Shown: positions 29,673 through 38,626, numbered from the stretch's first letter. The stretch: DNA of 64,000 bases from BOG-908 sp963795825 (GCA_963795825.1 CAWCIW010000005.1:372001-436000), one strand, 5' to 3'. Notes: a model not told the origin generated them from the sequence alone. A program made the numbers and translations.

Positions 29673-30841
29673 CCGCCCACCTCCGCGCCACCCTCGCCAG
29701 CAACCCGCAGGACTGGCAAACCGCCCTGGCCTACAAAGCCGCGCTGGCCACCGAGGGCCGCTACGCCGAAGGCGACCCAATCTTCCAGCAGGCACGCCGC
29801 CACTTCCCGGACGCTCCCTGGCTCGCCCATCTCGCCGGCCTGTATGCCTTCCCCCACCCCGAGCTTCCCGCCCTCATCGCCCGCGCCCGCCCCCTCGCCG
29901 AGGCAGACCCGACGCTGCAGACCCTGCTCGGCGACATGTTGACCCAGGCGCGCGACCATGCCGGCGCCGCCACCGCCTACGCTCGCGACCCCCACCCGGA
30001 CGCCCGGGCGCGCGAAACCCAGGCCCGCGACGCCCAGGACCGCACCGAATGGCTGCAAGCCGCCCCCGAATTCGGCCCGGCGCCGCACATCGCAGTCATC
30101 AACCTGGACCGCAACGCCGCCCGCCTGGCCGAACTGGACGGCAATTTCGCCGCGTGCCGCCCGCCGCGCTTCCGCGTGCCCGGCATCGAGGGCAGCCGGC
30201 TGCCTGCCGCCGCGATCGCCCGGCTCGGCGGGGACCCGGCGATGCGCGGTACGCTCGGCTGTTTCCTCGCCCACGCCGCCGCCTGGGAGGCCATGCTCGC
30301 CCACGATCTGGCGTATTGCCTGATCGTCGAGGACGACGTGATCCCGCTGTTCGACCTTCCCGAACGATGGGGCATGTTCGCGTTGCCCGACGCGCTCGAC
30401 CTCTGCTTCGTCAACGACCGTATGGCGCCGCCGCCCGACCGCACCGGCTTCCGTATCCACCCGCTCGCCGGTGCGATGCGGGCGTTCCCCTACTGGCGCA
30501 ACGCGCCTGGCGCCGACGGCTACCTGCTGACCGCCGCAGGCGCCCGCAAATTGCTGGCCTGGGTGGCGCAAGACGGCTTCGCCGCGGACGTCGACTGGCG
30601 CCTGCTCGCCTACGGGCTCACCCCCGCCGAACAGGCCGCCTTGCCTGCCGACAGCCACGCAAGCTGGGCACTGTCCCGCCTGGCTGCGCCCTCCCGGCCG
30701 GATCGCCTGGCCGCCGCGGTGATGTCACCGCCGCTGATACGCACCGTCCCGCTGGCGAGCGACCGCGAGGACGAGAACCGCGCCGGTGTCGCCCCGTCAT
30801 CGGCTGCGCAAATCCTGCATCGCACTCGCGACAATTTGTGA
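29663..30841 (+). CDS. Glycosyltransferase family 25 protein with N-terminal helical repeats
   Basis: About 392 residues from the TTG at 29663. The first 130 residues look like TPR-type helices (DWQTALAYKAALATEGRYAE). The GT25 domain follows, with HIAVINLDRNAARLAEL, GCFLAHAAAWEAML and the metal-binding IVEDDVIPLFD, then GADGYLLTAAGARKLL. This family adds galactose or other sugars to lipopolysaccharide or proteins. The start is uncertain because the frame is open into repeat copy 9, where ATG 29606 is a poor candidate. Acceptor unknown. Confidence 0.78.
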   Translation: MLPSAHLRATLASNPQDWQTALAYKAALATEGRYAEGDPIFQQARRHFPDAPWLAHLAGLYAFPHPELPALIARARPLAEADPTLQTLLGDMLTQARDHAGAATAYARDPHPDARARETQARDAQDRTEWLQAAPEFGPAPHIAVINLDRNAARLAELDGNFAACRPPRFRVPGIEGSRLPAAAIARLGGDPAMRGTLGCFLAHAAAWEAMLAHDLAYCLIVEDDVIPLFDLPERWGMFALPDALDLCFVNDRMAPPPDRTGFRIHPLAGAMRAFPYWRNAPGADGYLLTAAGARKLLAWVAQDGFAADVDWRLLAYGLTPAEQAALPADSHASWALSRLAAPSRPDRLAAAVMSPPLIRTVPLASDREDENRAGVAPSSAAQILHRTRDNL

Positions 30842-30899
30842 ACAACCAGTCCCTGCCAGGATCCGCTCTGACTGAAAATCAATATCGGGAGTTGCGTCC

Positions 30900-31469
30900 A
30901 TGAAGAGCCTTTTCTCTGCCGCGATCGTTGCGGCCTCTTTCGCCGCGGCTCTTCCCAGCGCTGCGCTGGCCGATGGCCCATGTTCGGACCAGATCGCCAC
31001 CGTCGGTCGGCAGCTCGCCAGCCAGCCCGGCCTGGGCGCTCCCATCTCCGAGCCGGCCGCAGGGCCCACCAGCGCGTCTGCTGCCGCGTCCGCAGGTCCG
31101 GTCGCCAAACCCGGTGACCGCGCGCAGCCCGGTGGCGCGAGTCTCACTGGCGGCGGATCGGCTGGCACCGTGGGTGGCGTGGCGGGGGCAGCGGGTGCCA
31201 GCGCCGGCGCGCGCGACGCCGTGGCCAGCGGTGAGGTCGCTACCTCGCCGGAGGACGTTCGCCGCCAATCCGTGGGCAAGCCGACCACGGCGCAGGAGGC
31301 GGCGAGCGCTGCCGGCCATGGCGGCGCACCTGCCGTGGACATGACGCGGGAGAACAAGGCGTCCGAGGCGAAGATGGCGCTGCAGCAGGCAGTGGACCTG
31401 AATGCCAAGGGCGACAGCAGCTGCATGAAGGCTTTGGACAAGGCGCGTTCGTTGATGTCCAAGGGGTGA
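30900..31469 (+). CDS. Small secreted Ala/Gly-rich protein, unknown function
   Basis: 189 residues, not recognised. Sec signal peptide at residues 1-24 (SFAAALPSAALA) precedes a mature part with two cysteines (PCSDQI near the start and SSCMKAL near the end) that could form one disulfide. Between them is a low-complexity Gly/Ser/Ala linker. The C-terminal helix (TRENKASEAKMALQQAVDL) may be the folded part. CGGGAG precedes the ATG. It starts 58 bp after the GT25 gene on the same strand. Confidence 0.72.
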   Translation: MKSLFSAAIVAASFAAALPSAALADGPCSDQIATVGRQLASQPGLGAPISEPAAGPTSASAAASAGPVAKPGDRAQPGGASLTGGGSAGTVGGVAGAAGASAGARDAVASGEVATSPEDVRRQSVGKPTTAQEAASAAGHGGAPAVDMTRENKASEAKMALQQAVDLNAKGDSSCMKALDKARSLMSKG

Positions 31470-31491
31470 TGTGCGTGCGGGCGTTGCAATA

Positions 31492-31543
31492 AAGCGGCCC
31501 TTTTTGAGCAAAAGGACCAAAAGCTTTGTTGCGACGCCTGCAC
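31492..31543. repeat. Decayed single repeat module (copy 10)
   Basis: GGCCCTTTTTGAGCAAAAGGACC then AAAAGCTTTG and GCGACGCCTGCAC: a class I left module with several substitutions and no right partner. Confidence 0.6.
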
Positions 31544-31626
31544 GGCTTTCCGTATTTCTGGCGCAATGTGGTGCTCGCACCCAAAGCTCGGCTAGCGATA
31601 AGCGCTGATTACCAGACTGCCGTTTC

Positions 31627-31716
31627 TGGCGGATGAAGTGAGATTCGAACTCACGGAGGGCTTGCACCCTCGGCGGTTTTCAAGACCGCTGCCTTAAACC
31701 ACTCGGCCATCCATCC
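31627..31716 (-). tRNA. tRNA-Ser (anticodon UGA)
   Basis: 90 nt including an encoded CCA. The acceptor stem GGATGGA pairs with TTCATCC with one G-U. Anticodon stem-loop GCGGTCTTGAAAACCGC gives anticodon TGA. A long variable arm (GAGGGTGCAAGCCCTC) and T-loop GTTCGAATC confirm a class II serine tRNA. G73 precedes the CCA, as normal for bacterial tRNA-Ser. Confidence 0.96.
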
Positions 31717-31760
31717 GGCACCGGACTGTAACCCAATCCGCCGAAGCGAGCCAAGCCGCT

Positions 31761-32945
31761 TCACTCGCCGGTAATCGGGAACAGCAGCCGCACCGTCGTA
31801 CCCGCCCCCACGCGCGTGTCCAGAACCAGCCGCCCGCGCGACTGCTCCACAAACCCCTTCACCATTGACAGCCCGAGCCCGGTCCCCAGCCCCACCTCCT
31901 TGGTGGTGAAGAACGGCTCGGCCGCCCGTCCCGCAACCTCGGCACTCATGCCGCTGCCGGTATCGCTCACCGATACCTCCGCCTCGGTGCCCCGGCGCCT
32001 CGTGGCAACCACCACCTCCGCGCCGTCATCCGACGCATCCGCAGCGTTGCGCACCAGGTTGAGCACGGCCATTTCGAGCTGGGCCGCATCGAGCTTGGCC
32101 AGCAGCCTGCCCGGTTCCAGGTCGAGGCGGACGCGCACGCCACTGCGCGCCGGCTGGTCCAGTATCGCGTCGCAGGCCGCCAGCGTGGCGCCGAGATCGT
32201 GCACCTGGTCATCATGGAATTGCCGCCGCGCGAAGGACAGCATCTGGTCGGTCAGCCGCGCCGCGCGCTGCGCGCCCCATTTTGCGCGATCGATCTGCCG
32301 CCCCCGGCGCGTATCATCAGTCTCCGTCTCGAGCCGCTCGAGATTGGCAAGAACGATCGTCATCAGGTTGTTGAACTCGTGCGCCAGGCTGCTCGCCATT
32401 GAGCCCAATGTTTCCAGCCTTTGGCTCTGCTGCACCAGCGCCTCGGCCTCGCGCCGGCGCGTCACGTCGAGCTGGCTGGCGAAATTATACATCAGCTCGC
32501 CGTTGGTATCGACGACCGGACTGATGAACAGCGCATTCCAGAAACTGGAGCCGTCCCGCCGATAGTTGAGCACTTCGAGATGCACGTCCTCGCGCGCATC
32601 GAGAACGCGGCGTATTTCGCCGACCATCGCCATGTCGGTTTTCTCGCCCTGCAGGAAACGGCAATTGCGGCCGAGTATCTCCTCCTGCTTGTAGCCGGTC
32701 AGTTGCTCGAAAGCCTGGTTGCAGAACACGATCGGGTCGTCGGGCAGCCGCGGATCTGTGAGGCACATCGGCATTCGGCTCATCTGCACGGCGGCGAAAA
32801 AGATGTCGGACCCATTCTGCTTCCAGGTCTGGCCGGCATCGGTGGCGATCACGTTGCGCCCGCCGGTGGAGTGGTGTCCTTGCTCACCAACCGTCACCCC
32901 TGGGTGGGCTTTGTAGCCGGGCTTCTCGTCTTTCTGCTCCGTCAT
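31761..32945 (-). CDS. LOV-domain blue-light sensor histidine kinase
   Basis: 394 residues, soluble. The PAS/LOV domain (about 48-165) carries the photoactive motif GRNCRFLQG with the flavin-binding cysteine at residue 95, plus NYRRDGSSFWN. The kinase core has the phospho-acceptor histidine in LAHEFNNLMTIV, and an ATPase domain with NAADASDDG, DTGSGMS and GLGTGLGLSMVKGF. All LOV hallmarks are intact, so it should form a flavin-cysteinyl adduct in blue light and change kinase activity. No receiver domain is fused; a single-domain response regulator lies divergently 111 bp away and is the probable partner. Confidence 0.9.
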   Translation of the reverse strand: MTEQKDEKPGYKAHPGVTVGEQGHHSTGGRNVIATDAGQTWKQNGSDIFFAAVQMSRMPMCLTDPRLPDDPIVFCNQAFEQLTGYKQEEILGRNCRFLQGEKTDMAMVGEIRRVLDAREDVHLEVLNYRRDGSSFWNALFISPVVDTNGELMYNFASQLDVTRRREAEALVQQSQRLETLGSMASSLAHEFNNLMTIVLANLERLETETDDTRRGRQIDRAKWGAQRAARLTDQMLSFARRQFHDDQVHDLGATLAACDAILDQPARSGVRVRLDLEPGRLLAKLDAAQLEMAVLNLVRNAADASDDGAEVVVATRRRGTEAEVSVSDTGSGMSAEVAGRAAEPFFTTKEVGLGTGLGLSMVKGFVEQSRGRLVLDTRVGAGTTVRLLFPITGE

Positions 32946-33056
32946 AACAGCGCGCGACCTCTCATCGAATAGCCGTGTATGTAGCCGATGGTGCTTCGTG
33001 TGGGAACGAATGGCGGCGTCCGCGGGTTAATGTAACGGGACAGGGATCGCTGTTGA

Positions 33057-33422
33057 ATGTGCGTGTTGCTGGTTGAGGACGAGGCCATGATTCGCGAGGT
33101 GATGGCGGAAACCCTCCAGGAAGCGGGGTTCGATGTCTTTGAAGCCGCCAGTGGCGATATGGCGTTGGCGCTGTTGCGTGATCCACCCAAGAAATTCAGC
33201 ATTCTCGTCACCGATTTCCACATGCCGGGCCTGGCTGACGGCGCGCAGGTGGCCGCCTGCATGCGCGGCCTGTTTCCGGACATCCCAGTCGTGATTGCCA
33301 CCGGACGGCCTGAGGTGCTCCAGGCGAGCTGGCGTGAGGAGTTCGGCTACAACCTGTTGAAGAAACCCTATCTGCCAAGCCACCTGGTGCAACTGGTTCA
33401 GACCTTGCTCGCAAACCCGTAA
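33057..33422 (+). CDS. Single-domain response regulator
   Basis: 121 residues, a receiver domain alone: acidic pocket LLVEDEAM, phospho-acceptor Asp in LVTDFHMPG near residue 53, conserved Thr in VVIATGRPE, and the lysine in LLKKPYLP. There is no DNA-binding or output domain, so signalling must be through protein contact or a phosphorelay. It lies divergent to the LOV kinase. AGGGA precedes the ATG. Confidence 0.88.
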   Translation: MCVLLVEDEAMIREVMAETLQEAGFDVFEAASGDMALALLRDPPKKFSILVTDFHMPGLADGAQVAACMRGLFPDIPVVIATGRPEVLQASWREEFGYNLLKKPYLPSHLVQLVQTLLANP

Positions 33423-33651
33423 TCCGGCGCTGTTTCCCGACAAACGCGCGGCGCTATTGCTAATCAGTGATGCTCCGCAGCAGGCGTCCGTCCCGCTTCG
33501 ACGAAGTCGAGTGCGGCCGCCAGGGCAGCGCCAATTACCGAGGTATGTTGCATCCCTGGTATATCGAACAGCCTGGCCTGGTAGCCATAGCGCACGAACC
33601 CGTAACGACTGCTGTCAGGCAGAGGTTGTTCTCGTATCCAGCCTGCCCGAG

Positions 33652-33706
33652 ACAGCACAGGGCAGAAGTTTTTTGCCTCTTTTCGCAAAAGGCAGACCTT
33701 GCTTCC
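33652..33706. repeat. Decayed single right-hand module (copy 11)
   Basis: AGAAGTTTTTTGCCTC then a TTTTCGCAAAA hairpin core and CAGACCTTGCTTCC. The rest of the 289-bp gap (33423-33711) shows no convincing gene. Confidence 0.55.
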
Positions 33707-33711
33707 GAAGC

Positions 33712-35070
33712 CTAAACCACCTGCTCGAACCGCGCCCGATCCGCCGCCCGCAACCGCACCGTCACATGCGCGGACACCTCGTCATCCGTCCGCCCGATCA
33801 CCTCGCCATGCGCATACAGCCAGGCCAGGCGCGCCCCGTCGCCATGCGCGACATCGTACTCCGCCTGCACCATGCCGGATGCGATCCGCCCGTCCAGCAG
33901 CGCGCGCAGCTCTCCTAGCCCCTCGCCGGTGATGGCGGACACCGACACGCTCCCCGCACCCGCCGGCAGCCTGTCCGCGCCGCCGAGCAGATCGGCCTTG
34001 TTCAGCACCTCTATCGTGCGCGCGCCGAAATCGGCGTCCAGCGTGCCCTCCTTGGCCATGCCGTCCAGCACCGCCAGAACGTCGGCGCGCTGGGCCGCGT
34101 TGTCGGGATGGGCCGCGTCGCGCACGTGCAGTATCACGTCCGCCTCGGCCACCTCCTCGAGCGTGGCGCGGAAGGCGGCCACCAGCTCGGTCGGCAGCTC
34201 GCTGATGAAGCCCACCGTATCCGACAGGATCACCCGCCGGCCGCTCGGCAGCACCAAGCCGCGCATGGTGGGGTCCAGCGTGGCGAAAAGCTGGTCTTCG
34301 GCATGCACGTCGGCGCCGGTCAGCGCGTTGAACAGCGTCGATTTGCCGGCGTTGGTGTAGCCCACCAGCGCCACCACCGGGAACGGCACGCGCTTGCGGG
34401 CGCTGCGGTGCAGGCCGCGTGTGCGGCGCACCTGCTCGAGCTCGCGCTTCAGGCGCACGATGCGGTCGGTGATCAGCCGGCGGTCCGCCTCGATCTGCGT
34501 CTCGCCCGGGCCGCCGAGGAAGCCGAAACCGCCGCGCTGCCGCTCGAGATGGGTCCAGGACCGCACCAGCCGCGAACGCTGGTAGTCCAGATGCGCCAGC
34601 TCCACCTGAAGCGCGCCCTCGCGCGTCACCGCGCGTTCGCCGAAGATGTCCAGGATCAGTCCGGTGCGGTCGATCACCTTGCAACCCCACCCGCGCTCCA
34701 GGTTGCGCTGCTGCACCGGGCTGAGCGCGGCATCCACGATGGCCACCGTAACCTGGGCCTCGGCGATCGCCAGCTTCTCCGATTCCATCTGCCCGGAGCC
34801 GAGCAGCGTGGCGGGCCGGCGCTCGCGCAGCGGCAGTATCGCCGTATGCACGACAACCAGCCCGATCGACGCCGCCAGCCCCACCGCCTCGGCCAGCCGC
34901 GCCTCGGCTGCACGGGACGGATCGATGCCGTTCCGCTCGGCCGGGTTCGGCCGCTCCCACGGCAGGATGATCGCTGCGCGGGTCGGCGCCGGCCGGCCGG
35001 AATGCGTCCGTTCCGGCCCGTGCGGCGCCGCGGGCGCCTCGGGATCAGGTGTCGCTGTCGACAGAACCAT
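33712..35070 (-). CDS. hflX: HflX GTPase (ribosome-associated)
   Basis: 452 residues from ATG 35070. The N-terminal HflX domain has TLLGSGQMESEKLAIAEA and a glycine-rich GFGFLGGPGETQIEADRR. The G domain has P-loop GYTNAGKST, DTVGFI and NKAD. HflX splits stalled ribosomes in stress. The gene follows hfq on the same strand, the common alphaproteobacterial order. The chosen start lies inside hfq, overlapping its last 26 bases; a later start is possible because the N-terminus is low-complexity. Confidence 0.92.
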   Translation of the reverse strand: MVLSTATPDPEAPAAPHGPERTHSGRPAPTRAAIILPWERPNPAERNGIDPSRAAEARLAEAVGLAASIGLVVVHTAILPLRERRPATLLGSGQMESEKLAIAEAQVTVAIVDAALSPVQQRNLERGWGCKVIDRTGLILDIFGERAVTREGALQVELAHLDYQRSRLVRSWTHLERQRGGFGFLGGPGETQIEADRRLITDRIVRLKRELEQVRRTRGLHRSARKRVPFPVVALVGYTNAGKSTLFNALTGADVHAEDQLFATLDPTMRGLVLPSGRRVILSDTVGFISELPTELVAAFRATLEEVAEADVILHVRDAAHPDNAAQRADVLAVLDGMAKEGTLDADFGARTIEVLNKADLLGGADRLPAGAGSVSVSAITGEGLGELRALLDGRIASGMVQAEYDVAHGDGARLAWLYAHGEVIGRTDDEVSAHVTVRLRAADRARFEQVV

Positions 35071-35320
35071 CCTCCTTGGACCCGTCCTTGGCCGCATCGA
35101 AGAGCTGGATCGGCGCGCCCGGCATCACCGTGCTTATCGCGTGCTTGTAGACGAGCTGCGTATGGCCGTCGCGGCGCAGCAGCACGGAGAAATTGTCGAA
35201 CCAGGTGATGATTCCCTGCAGCTTGACGCCGTTGATCAGGAACACCGTCACCGGTGTTTTGGCCTTGCGAACATGGTTCAGGAACACGTCCTGAACGTTC
35301 TGTTGTTTTTCTGCGGCCAC
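35045..35320 (-). CDS. hfq: RNA chaperone Hfq
   Basis: 91 residues from GTG 35320. The Sm1 motif is in QDVFLNHVRKAKTPVTVFL with INGVKLQGIITWFDNFSVLL, and the Sm2 motif in VYKHAISTVMP. An acidic C-terminal tail follows (KEDGSVDSDT). The open frame runs upstream, but GTG 35320 matches the family start (VAAEKQQNVQD) and has AAGGG ahead. It supports sRNA-mRNA pairing. Located between dat and hflX. Confidence 0.94.
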   Translation of the reverse strand: MAAEKQQNVQDVFLNHVRKAKTPVTVFLINGVKLQGIITWFDNFSVLLRRDGHTQLVYKHAISTVMPGAPIQLFDAAKDGSKEDGSVDSDT

Positions 35321-35472
35321 GAGGTTTGCCCTTCTTGATTGCGCGGCCCTGCGTTGGTGCGGGCCGTATCCGGCTTTGTGGCTAGCAAGGCGCGTGCCGG
35401 GGGTGGTCAGGAGATAAGCGGCCCTTACGCGAAATACAGCATCGCCTTTCTGCATCCCGCCCGGGCGGTGTA

Positions 35473-36333
35473 TTATGCCGCAGCCACCCGTTGCGCGAAC
35501 AGGGCGAAAAGCCTGGCCGATACCGGGCCTATCCCGCCATCGCTCACCGCCGCGCCATCGACGGCCAGCACCGGCTTGACGAACGAGGTGGCCGAGGTGA
35601 GGAAAACCTCGCGCGCGGCCCGCAACTCGGCCAGCGAAAACGCCCGTTCTTCAAGCACAACGCCCGCTGTCTGCATCTCCGCCATGAGCGCCTGCCGCGT
35701 GCATCCCGGCAAGATCGCGTGGCTCAGCGGCCTGGTCAGCAGGATGCCTTCCGCGCTCACCATCCACACGGAGGTGGACGCGCCCTCCGTCACCATGCCG
35801 TCGCGATCGTAGAGGATCGCGTCCGCGGCGCCGTGGGCGCGCGCCGCCTGGCGGGCCAGGATATTGGGCAGCAAAGCGAGCGACTTGATGTCGCACCTGG
35901 CCCAGCGCTCGTCCGGCAGCGTGATGGCGCGCGCCGCCCAGCCCTCCAGGCTGCGCGGAAATGCCGGCGCACGGCGCAGCGTGACCACCAGCGCCGGGCG
36001 CGTGCCGGCGGGCGGAAACGGGTGCTCGCGCCGGGCCACGCCGCGGGTAACCTGGATGTAGAGCAGCCCGGACCGCACGCGATTGCGCGCCGCCACTTCC
36101 GCCAGCACCGCCATCAGAGCCGCGCGCCCGATCGGCCAGCGTATCTGCAACGCGCTTAGGCTGCGGCCCAGCCGATCCAGATGCAGGTCGAGATCGAGCG
36201 GCCGTCCCTCGTGCAGATACGCGACTTCGTACACGCCGTCGGCGAACTGGTAGCCACGGTCCTCGATATGCACGGTCGCGTGCCTGTGCGGCACATAACG
36301 GCCGTTCACATACGCGACGCGACTCAACGGCAC
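35473..36333 (-). CDS. dat: D-amino-acid aminotransferase
   Basis: 286-residue class IV PLP enzyme. N-terminal VAYVNGRYVPHRHATVHIEDRGYQFADGVYE is typical (positions 5-36). The PLP lysine is in CDIKSLALLPN, and DGMVTEGASTSVW is the family cofactor-binding loop. It would interconvert D-alanine and D-glutamate precursors for peptidoglycan. Class IV enzymes are hard to separate by eye, so a branched-chain or 4-amino-4-deoxychorismate activity is a weaker alternative. Upstream of hfq on the same strand. Confidence 0.85.
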   Translation of the reverse strand: MPLSRVAYVNGRYVPHRHATVHIEDRGYQFADGVYEVAYLHEGRPLDLDLHLDRLGRSLSALQIRWPIGRAALMAVLAEVAARNRVRSGLLYIQVTRGVARREHPFPPAGTRPALVVTLRRAPAFPRSLEGWAARAITLPDERWARCDIKSLALLPNILARQAARAHGAADAILYDRDGMVTEGASTSVWMVSAEGILLTRPLSHAILPGCTRQALMAEMQTAGVVLEERAFSLAELRAAREVFLTSATSFVKPVLAVDGAAVSDGGIGPVSARLFALFAQRVAAA

Positions 36334-36354
36334 GGCTTCAGGCGCGCGCCGGCC

Positions 36355-36882
36355 TCAGCCCTGGTCGTCGGCGCCATCCTGCCCTGCCTGTTCCACGTAG
36401 GCCGGCGCAGGACCGTTGGCCATCGGCGGCTGCTCCTCGCCCTCCTGGCCGTCGCGCTCGCGCCGCGGCTGGCCGTTATACTGGCCGCCCTGCCCGTTCT
36501 GATACTGGCCGTTGGGATGACCGTTCTGCGGCTGCTGGCCGTTCTGGCCCTGCTGGTGGCCGCCATGCGCCGGCGCGTTCTGCTGGCTGGCCTGGTTGAT
36601 GGCGTTCAGGATGCGGAAGTAATGCTCCGCATACTGGAAGTAACTCTCCGCCATCACGCGGTCGCCGGAGCCAGTGGCATCGCGGCCGAGCTGGAGATAC
36701 TTCTCGAACAATTGCTGCGCCGTTCCGCGTATGCGCAGATCCGGGCCGCTGCTGTCGAACACATGGTTCCTGTTGAGCGGAACGTTGCCGCCATACTGGC
36801 GCGGGCTTTGGCCGCCACCGCCGCCACCACCACCGCCACCGCCGTTGCGATGGGAGCGTCCGCGCATGCGTTTCATGTTCAT
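36355..36882 (-). CDS. DUF4167-domain protein
   Basis: 175 residues. The start is basic (MKRMRGRSHRN), followed by a run of about eleven glycines. The conserved DUF4167 core comes next (NHVFDSSGPDLRIRGTAQQL then LQLGRDATGSGDRVMAESY), then a Gln/Gly/Asn-rich tail. This family sits next to prmC in alphaproteobacteria; it looks RNA-binding by composition, but no function is established. ATG 36882 is chosen; ATG 36876 is two codons later. Confidence 0.85.
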   Translation of the reverse strand: MNMKRMRGRSHRNGGGGGGGGGGGQSPRQYGGNVPLNRNHVFDSSGPDLRIRGTAQQLFEKYLQLGRDATGSGDRVMAESYFQYAEHYFRILNAINQASQQNAPAHGGHQQGQNGQQPQNGHPNGQYQNGQGGQYNGQPRRERDGQEGEEQPPMANGPAPAYVEQAGQDGADDQG

Positions 36883-37136
36883 CCGATTACAAAGTGCTTC
36901 CCTGTTGCAGCGCCGGCCCGTCCTGCCGCGGCCGGAAAGGGCCGCAAGCGAACTCCGTATGGGCAGTCGCCAATGTGCCGTTCGGCCGCGAACCAACGGT
37001 CGGAGGCCACCGGCCTTGCCCATCCGCAGTCTCCGCAGCGCGCCCGTGGCCGTGGCAAGTAAAACCTGCCGGACCGGGCCCGCATCCCGTGCGCGACGGG
37101 ACCCTAGCTGGCAACGGCGAGCCTGCCAAACACTTT

Positions 37137-37971
37137 CTACAAGTCGGGCGGCCGCGTGAGTACCATCGCGCGGTCTATGCCGCCCAGATCCGCCCGGGTC
37201 TCCCGATGCGCAAGGCCCGCCGCTGCGGCCAGGCCACGCACCGAGACGGCCTGCCCTGCCCCCAACTCCAGCACCGCCACGCCGTGTGGCGCCAGCAGAT
37301 CCGCCAGTCCGGGGACGATGTGGGCGTACGAATCGAGTCCCCGCCGGCCCGCCATCGAGCGCGCGCGCCGGCTCGAACAGCCGCACCTCCGGCATCAGCC
37401 CGGCCAGCGCCGCTGTCTCGATATAAGGCGGGTTGCACAGCACGATGTCGAACCGGCCCTCCAGCGCGGCCGCCCAGTCGCCGGCGAGGAACGCGCAGCG
37501 CGCGGCCAGGCCGTTCGCCGCGGCGTTGCGCGCGGCCAGCCGGCACGCCGCATGGGAGAGATCGACGCCCACGCCGAACGAATCCGGCCGCTCGGCCAGC
37601 ACCGCGAGCAGCAGGCAACCGGTGCCGGTGCCGAGGTCCAGCACGCGACGCGCGGCGGGCACGTGCGCCAGAGCCGCCTCCACCAGCGTCTCGCTGTCCG
37701 GCCGCGGCACCAGCGTATCGGCCGACACCTCCAGCTCGAGCGTCCAGAAGCCGCGCCGTCCGGTGATCAGCGCCAGCGGCTCGCGCCCGGCGCGACGCGC
37801 CACGAGCGCCGCGTAAGCCTCCGCGTCGATTTCGGCCGTGCTGTCGAGCAGTGCCGCGGGCGACACGCCGAGCAGATGTGCTGCCAGCAGGCGCGCCTCG
37901 CGCCGCGGCTGCGCGATTCCGGCCGCCGACAGCCTGCTTGCCGCTACATCGAGGCTGGCGCCAAGTTGCAT
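37137..37971 (-). CDS. prmC: Peptide chain release factor glutamine methyltransferase (one frameshift)
   Basis: About 277 residues after repair, normal length. It methylates the GGQ glutamine of release factors. The SAM motif I VLDLGTGTGCLLLAVL and the catalytic CNPPYIE are intact. One extra base at about 37338 breaks DGGPAG from LDSYAHIVPGL; removing it restores the family sequence. It lies downstream of prfA on the same strand, with an opposite-strand gene in between. ATG 37971 begins MQLGASLDVAASRL. Confidence 0.88.
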
Positions 37972-38030
37972 CGCTTTCTCCCGCGTTCCTGCGTTATCTT
38001 GCACCCCAAGCACTGGATCACGAGACGCCG

Positions 38031-38495
38031 ATGCGCCTGCCAACCCTCGCTCTCCTCCTGTCCGCCAGCCTGCTGGCCACCGCGAGGCCCTCGGCCGCCG
38101 GCGCTGTGGGCGCCACGGTGAGTTTCCGGATTGCCGACCAGACCGATCCGGCCGAGATCACCGAGGCCACCACGGTGTTCATCAACGGGCAACTCGTGGC
38201 GCATTTCGAGCTCTCCGCCGCGCACCCGTCCGGCAACGTGGCCGTGACGATACCGGCGGCCGACCGCTACGAATATGCGCTGTGCGGCCGCATCACCATA
38301 CGCGCGGCGGACGGGCACAGCGAGACGCATGTGCTCGACGATGGTGCCACGATGGGCGATCCGTCGGGGCGCAACCTGGAGGCTCTGGCGTCCGACGGGT
38401 TTACCACCTTCTTCCTGGCGGAACGGAGCGCGGGGACCGGGGATGCGCCGACGGATCTGCACAAGACGAATGTTTGCGCTATTCCGACCTCGTAA
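38031..38495 (+). CDS. Secreted protein of unknown function
   Basis: 154 residues, not recognised. A Sec signal peptide (LALLLSASLLATARPSAAGA) is followed by a mature domain predicted to be beta-rich (ATVSFRIADQ, TTVFINGQLVAHFEL). Two cysteines (ALCGRI and TNVCAI) could form a disulfide. It is on the opposite strand between prfA and prmC, an odd insertion into a conserved gene pair. Translation ends at the boundary of repeat copy 12. Confidence 0.72.
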   Translation: MRLPTLALLLSASLLATARPSAAGAVGATVSFRIADQTDPAEITEATTVFINGQLVAHFELSAAHPSGNVAVTIPAADRYEYALCGRITIRAADGHSETHVLDDGATMGDPSGRNLEALASDGFTTFFLAERSAGTGDAPTDLHKTNVCAIPTS

Positions 38496-38626
38496 GAAGC
38501 AAGCACTTCTTTTCTGAAGAAAAGAAGCAAAAGACTTTTGGTCCCTGTCGGGGAGCGTTGGAACAGTCGCCGACAGGGCGCAAAAGCTTTTTGCTTCTTT
38601 TTCTCGAAAAAGAAGGCCTTGCTTAC
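38496..38626. repeat. Bipartite element, mixed classes (copy 12)
   Basis: Left module class III (TTTTCTGAAGAAAA core, AAAAGACTTTTGG); right module class I (TTTTTCTCGAAAAA core, AAAAGCTTTTTG). The inner stem is different from most copies: CCCTGTCGG / CCGACAGGG. It lies between convergent genes and overlaps the prfA stop codon. Confidence 0.82.

Noticed and set aside
31627..31716. tRNA-Ser as a phage or island attachment site
   Set aside because: No integrase gene, no direct repeat of the tRNA 3' end, and ordinary flanking genes.
33464..33688. Small minus-strand ORF between the response regulator and hflX
   Set aside because: It overlaps a decayed repeat module, and no ribosome site or recognisable domain is visible.
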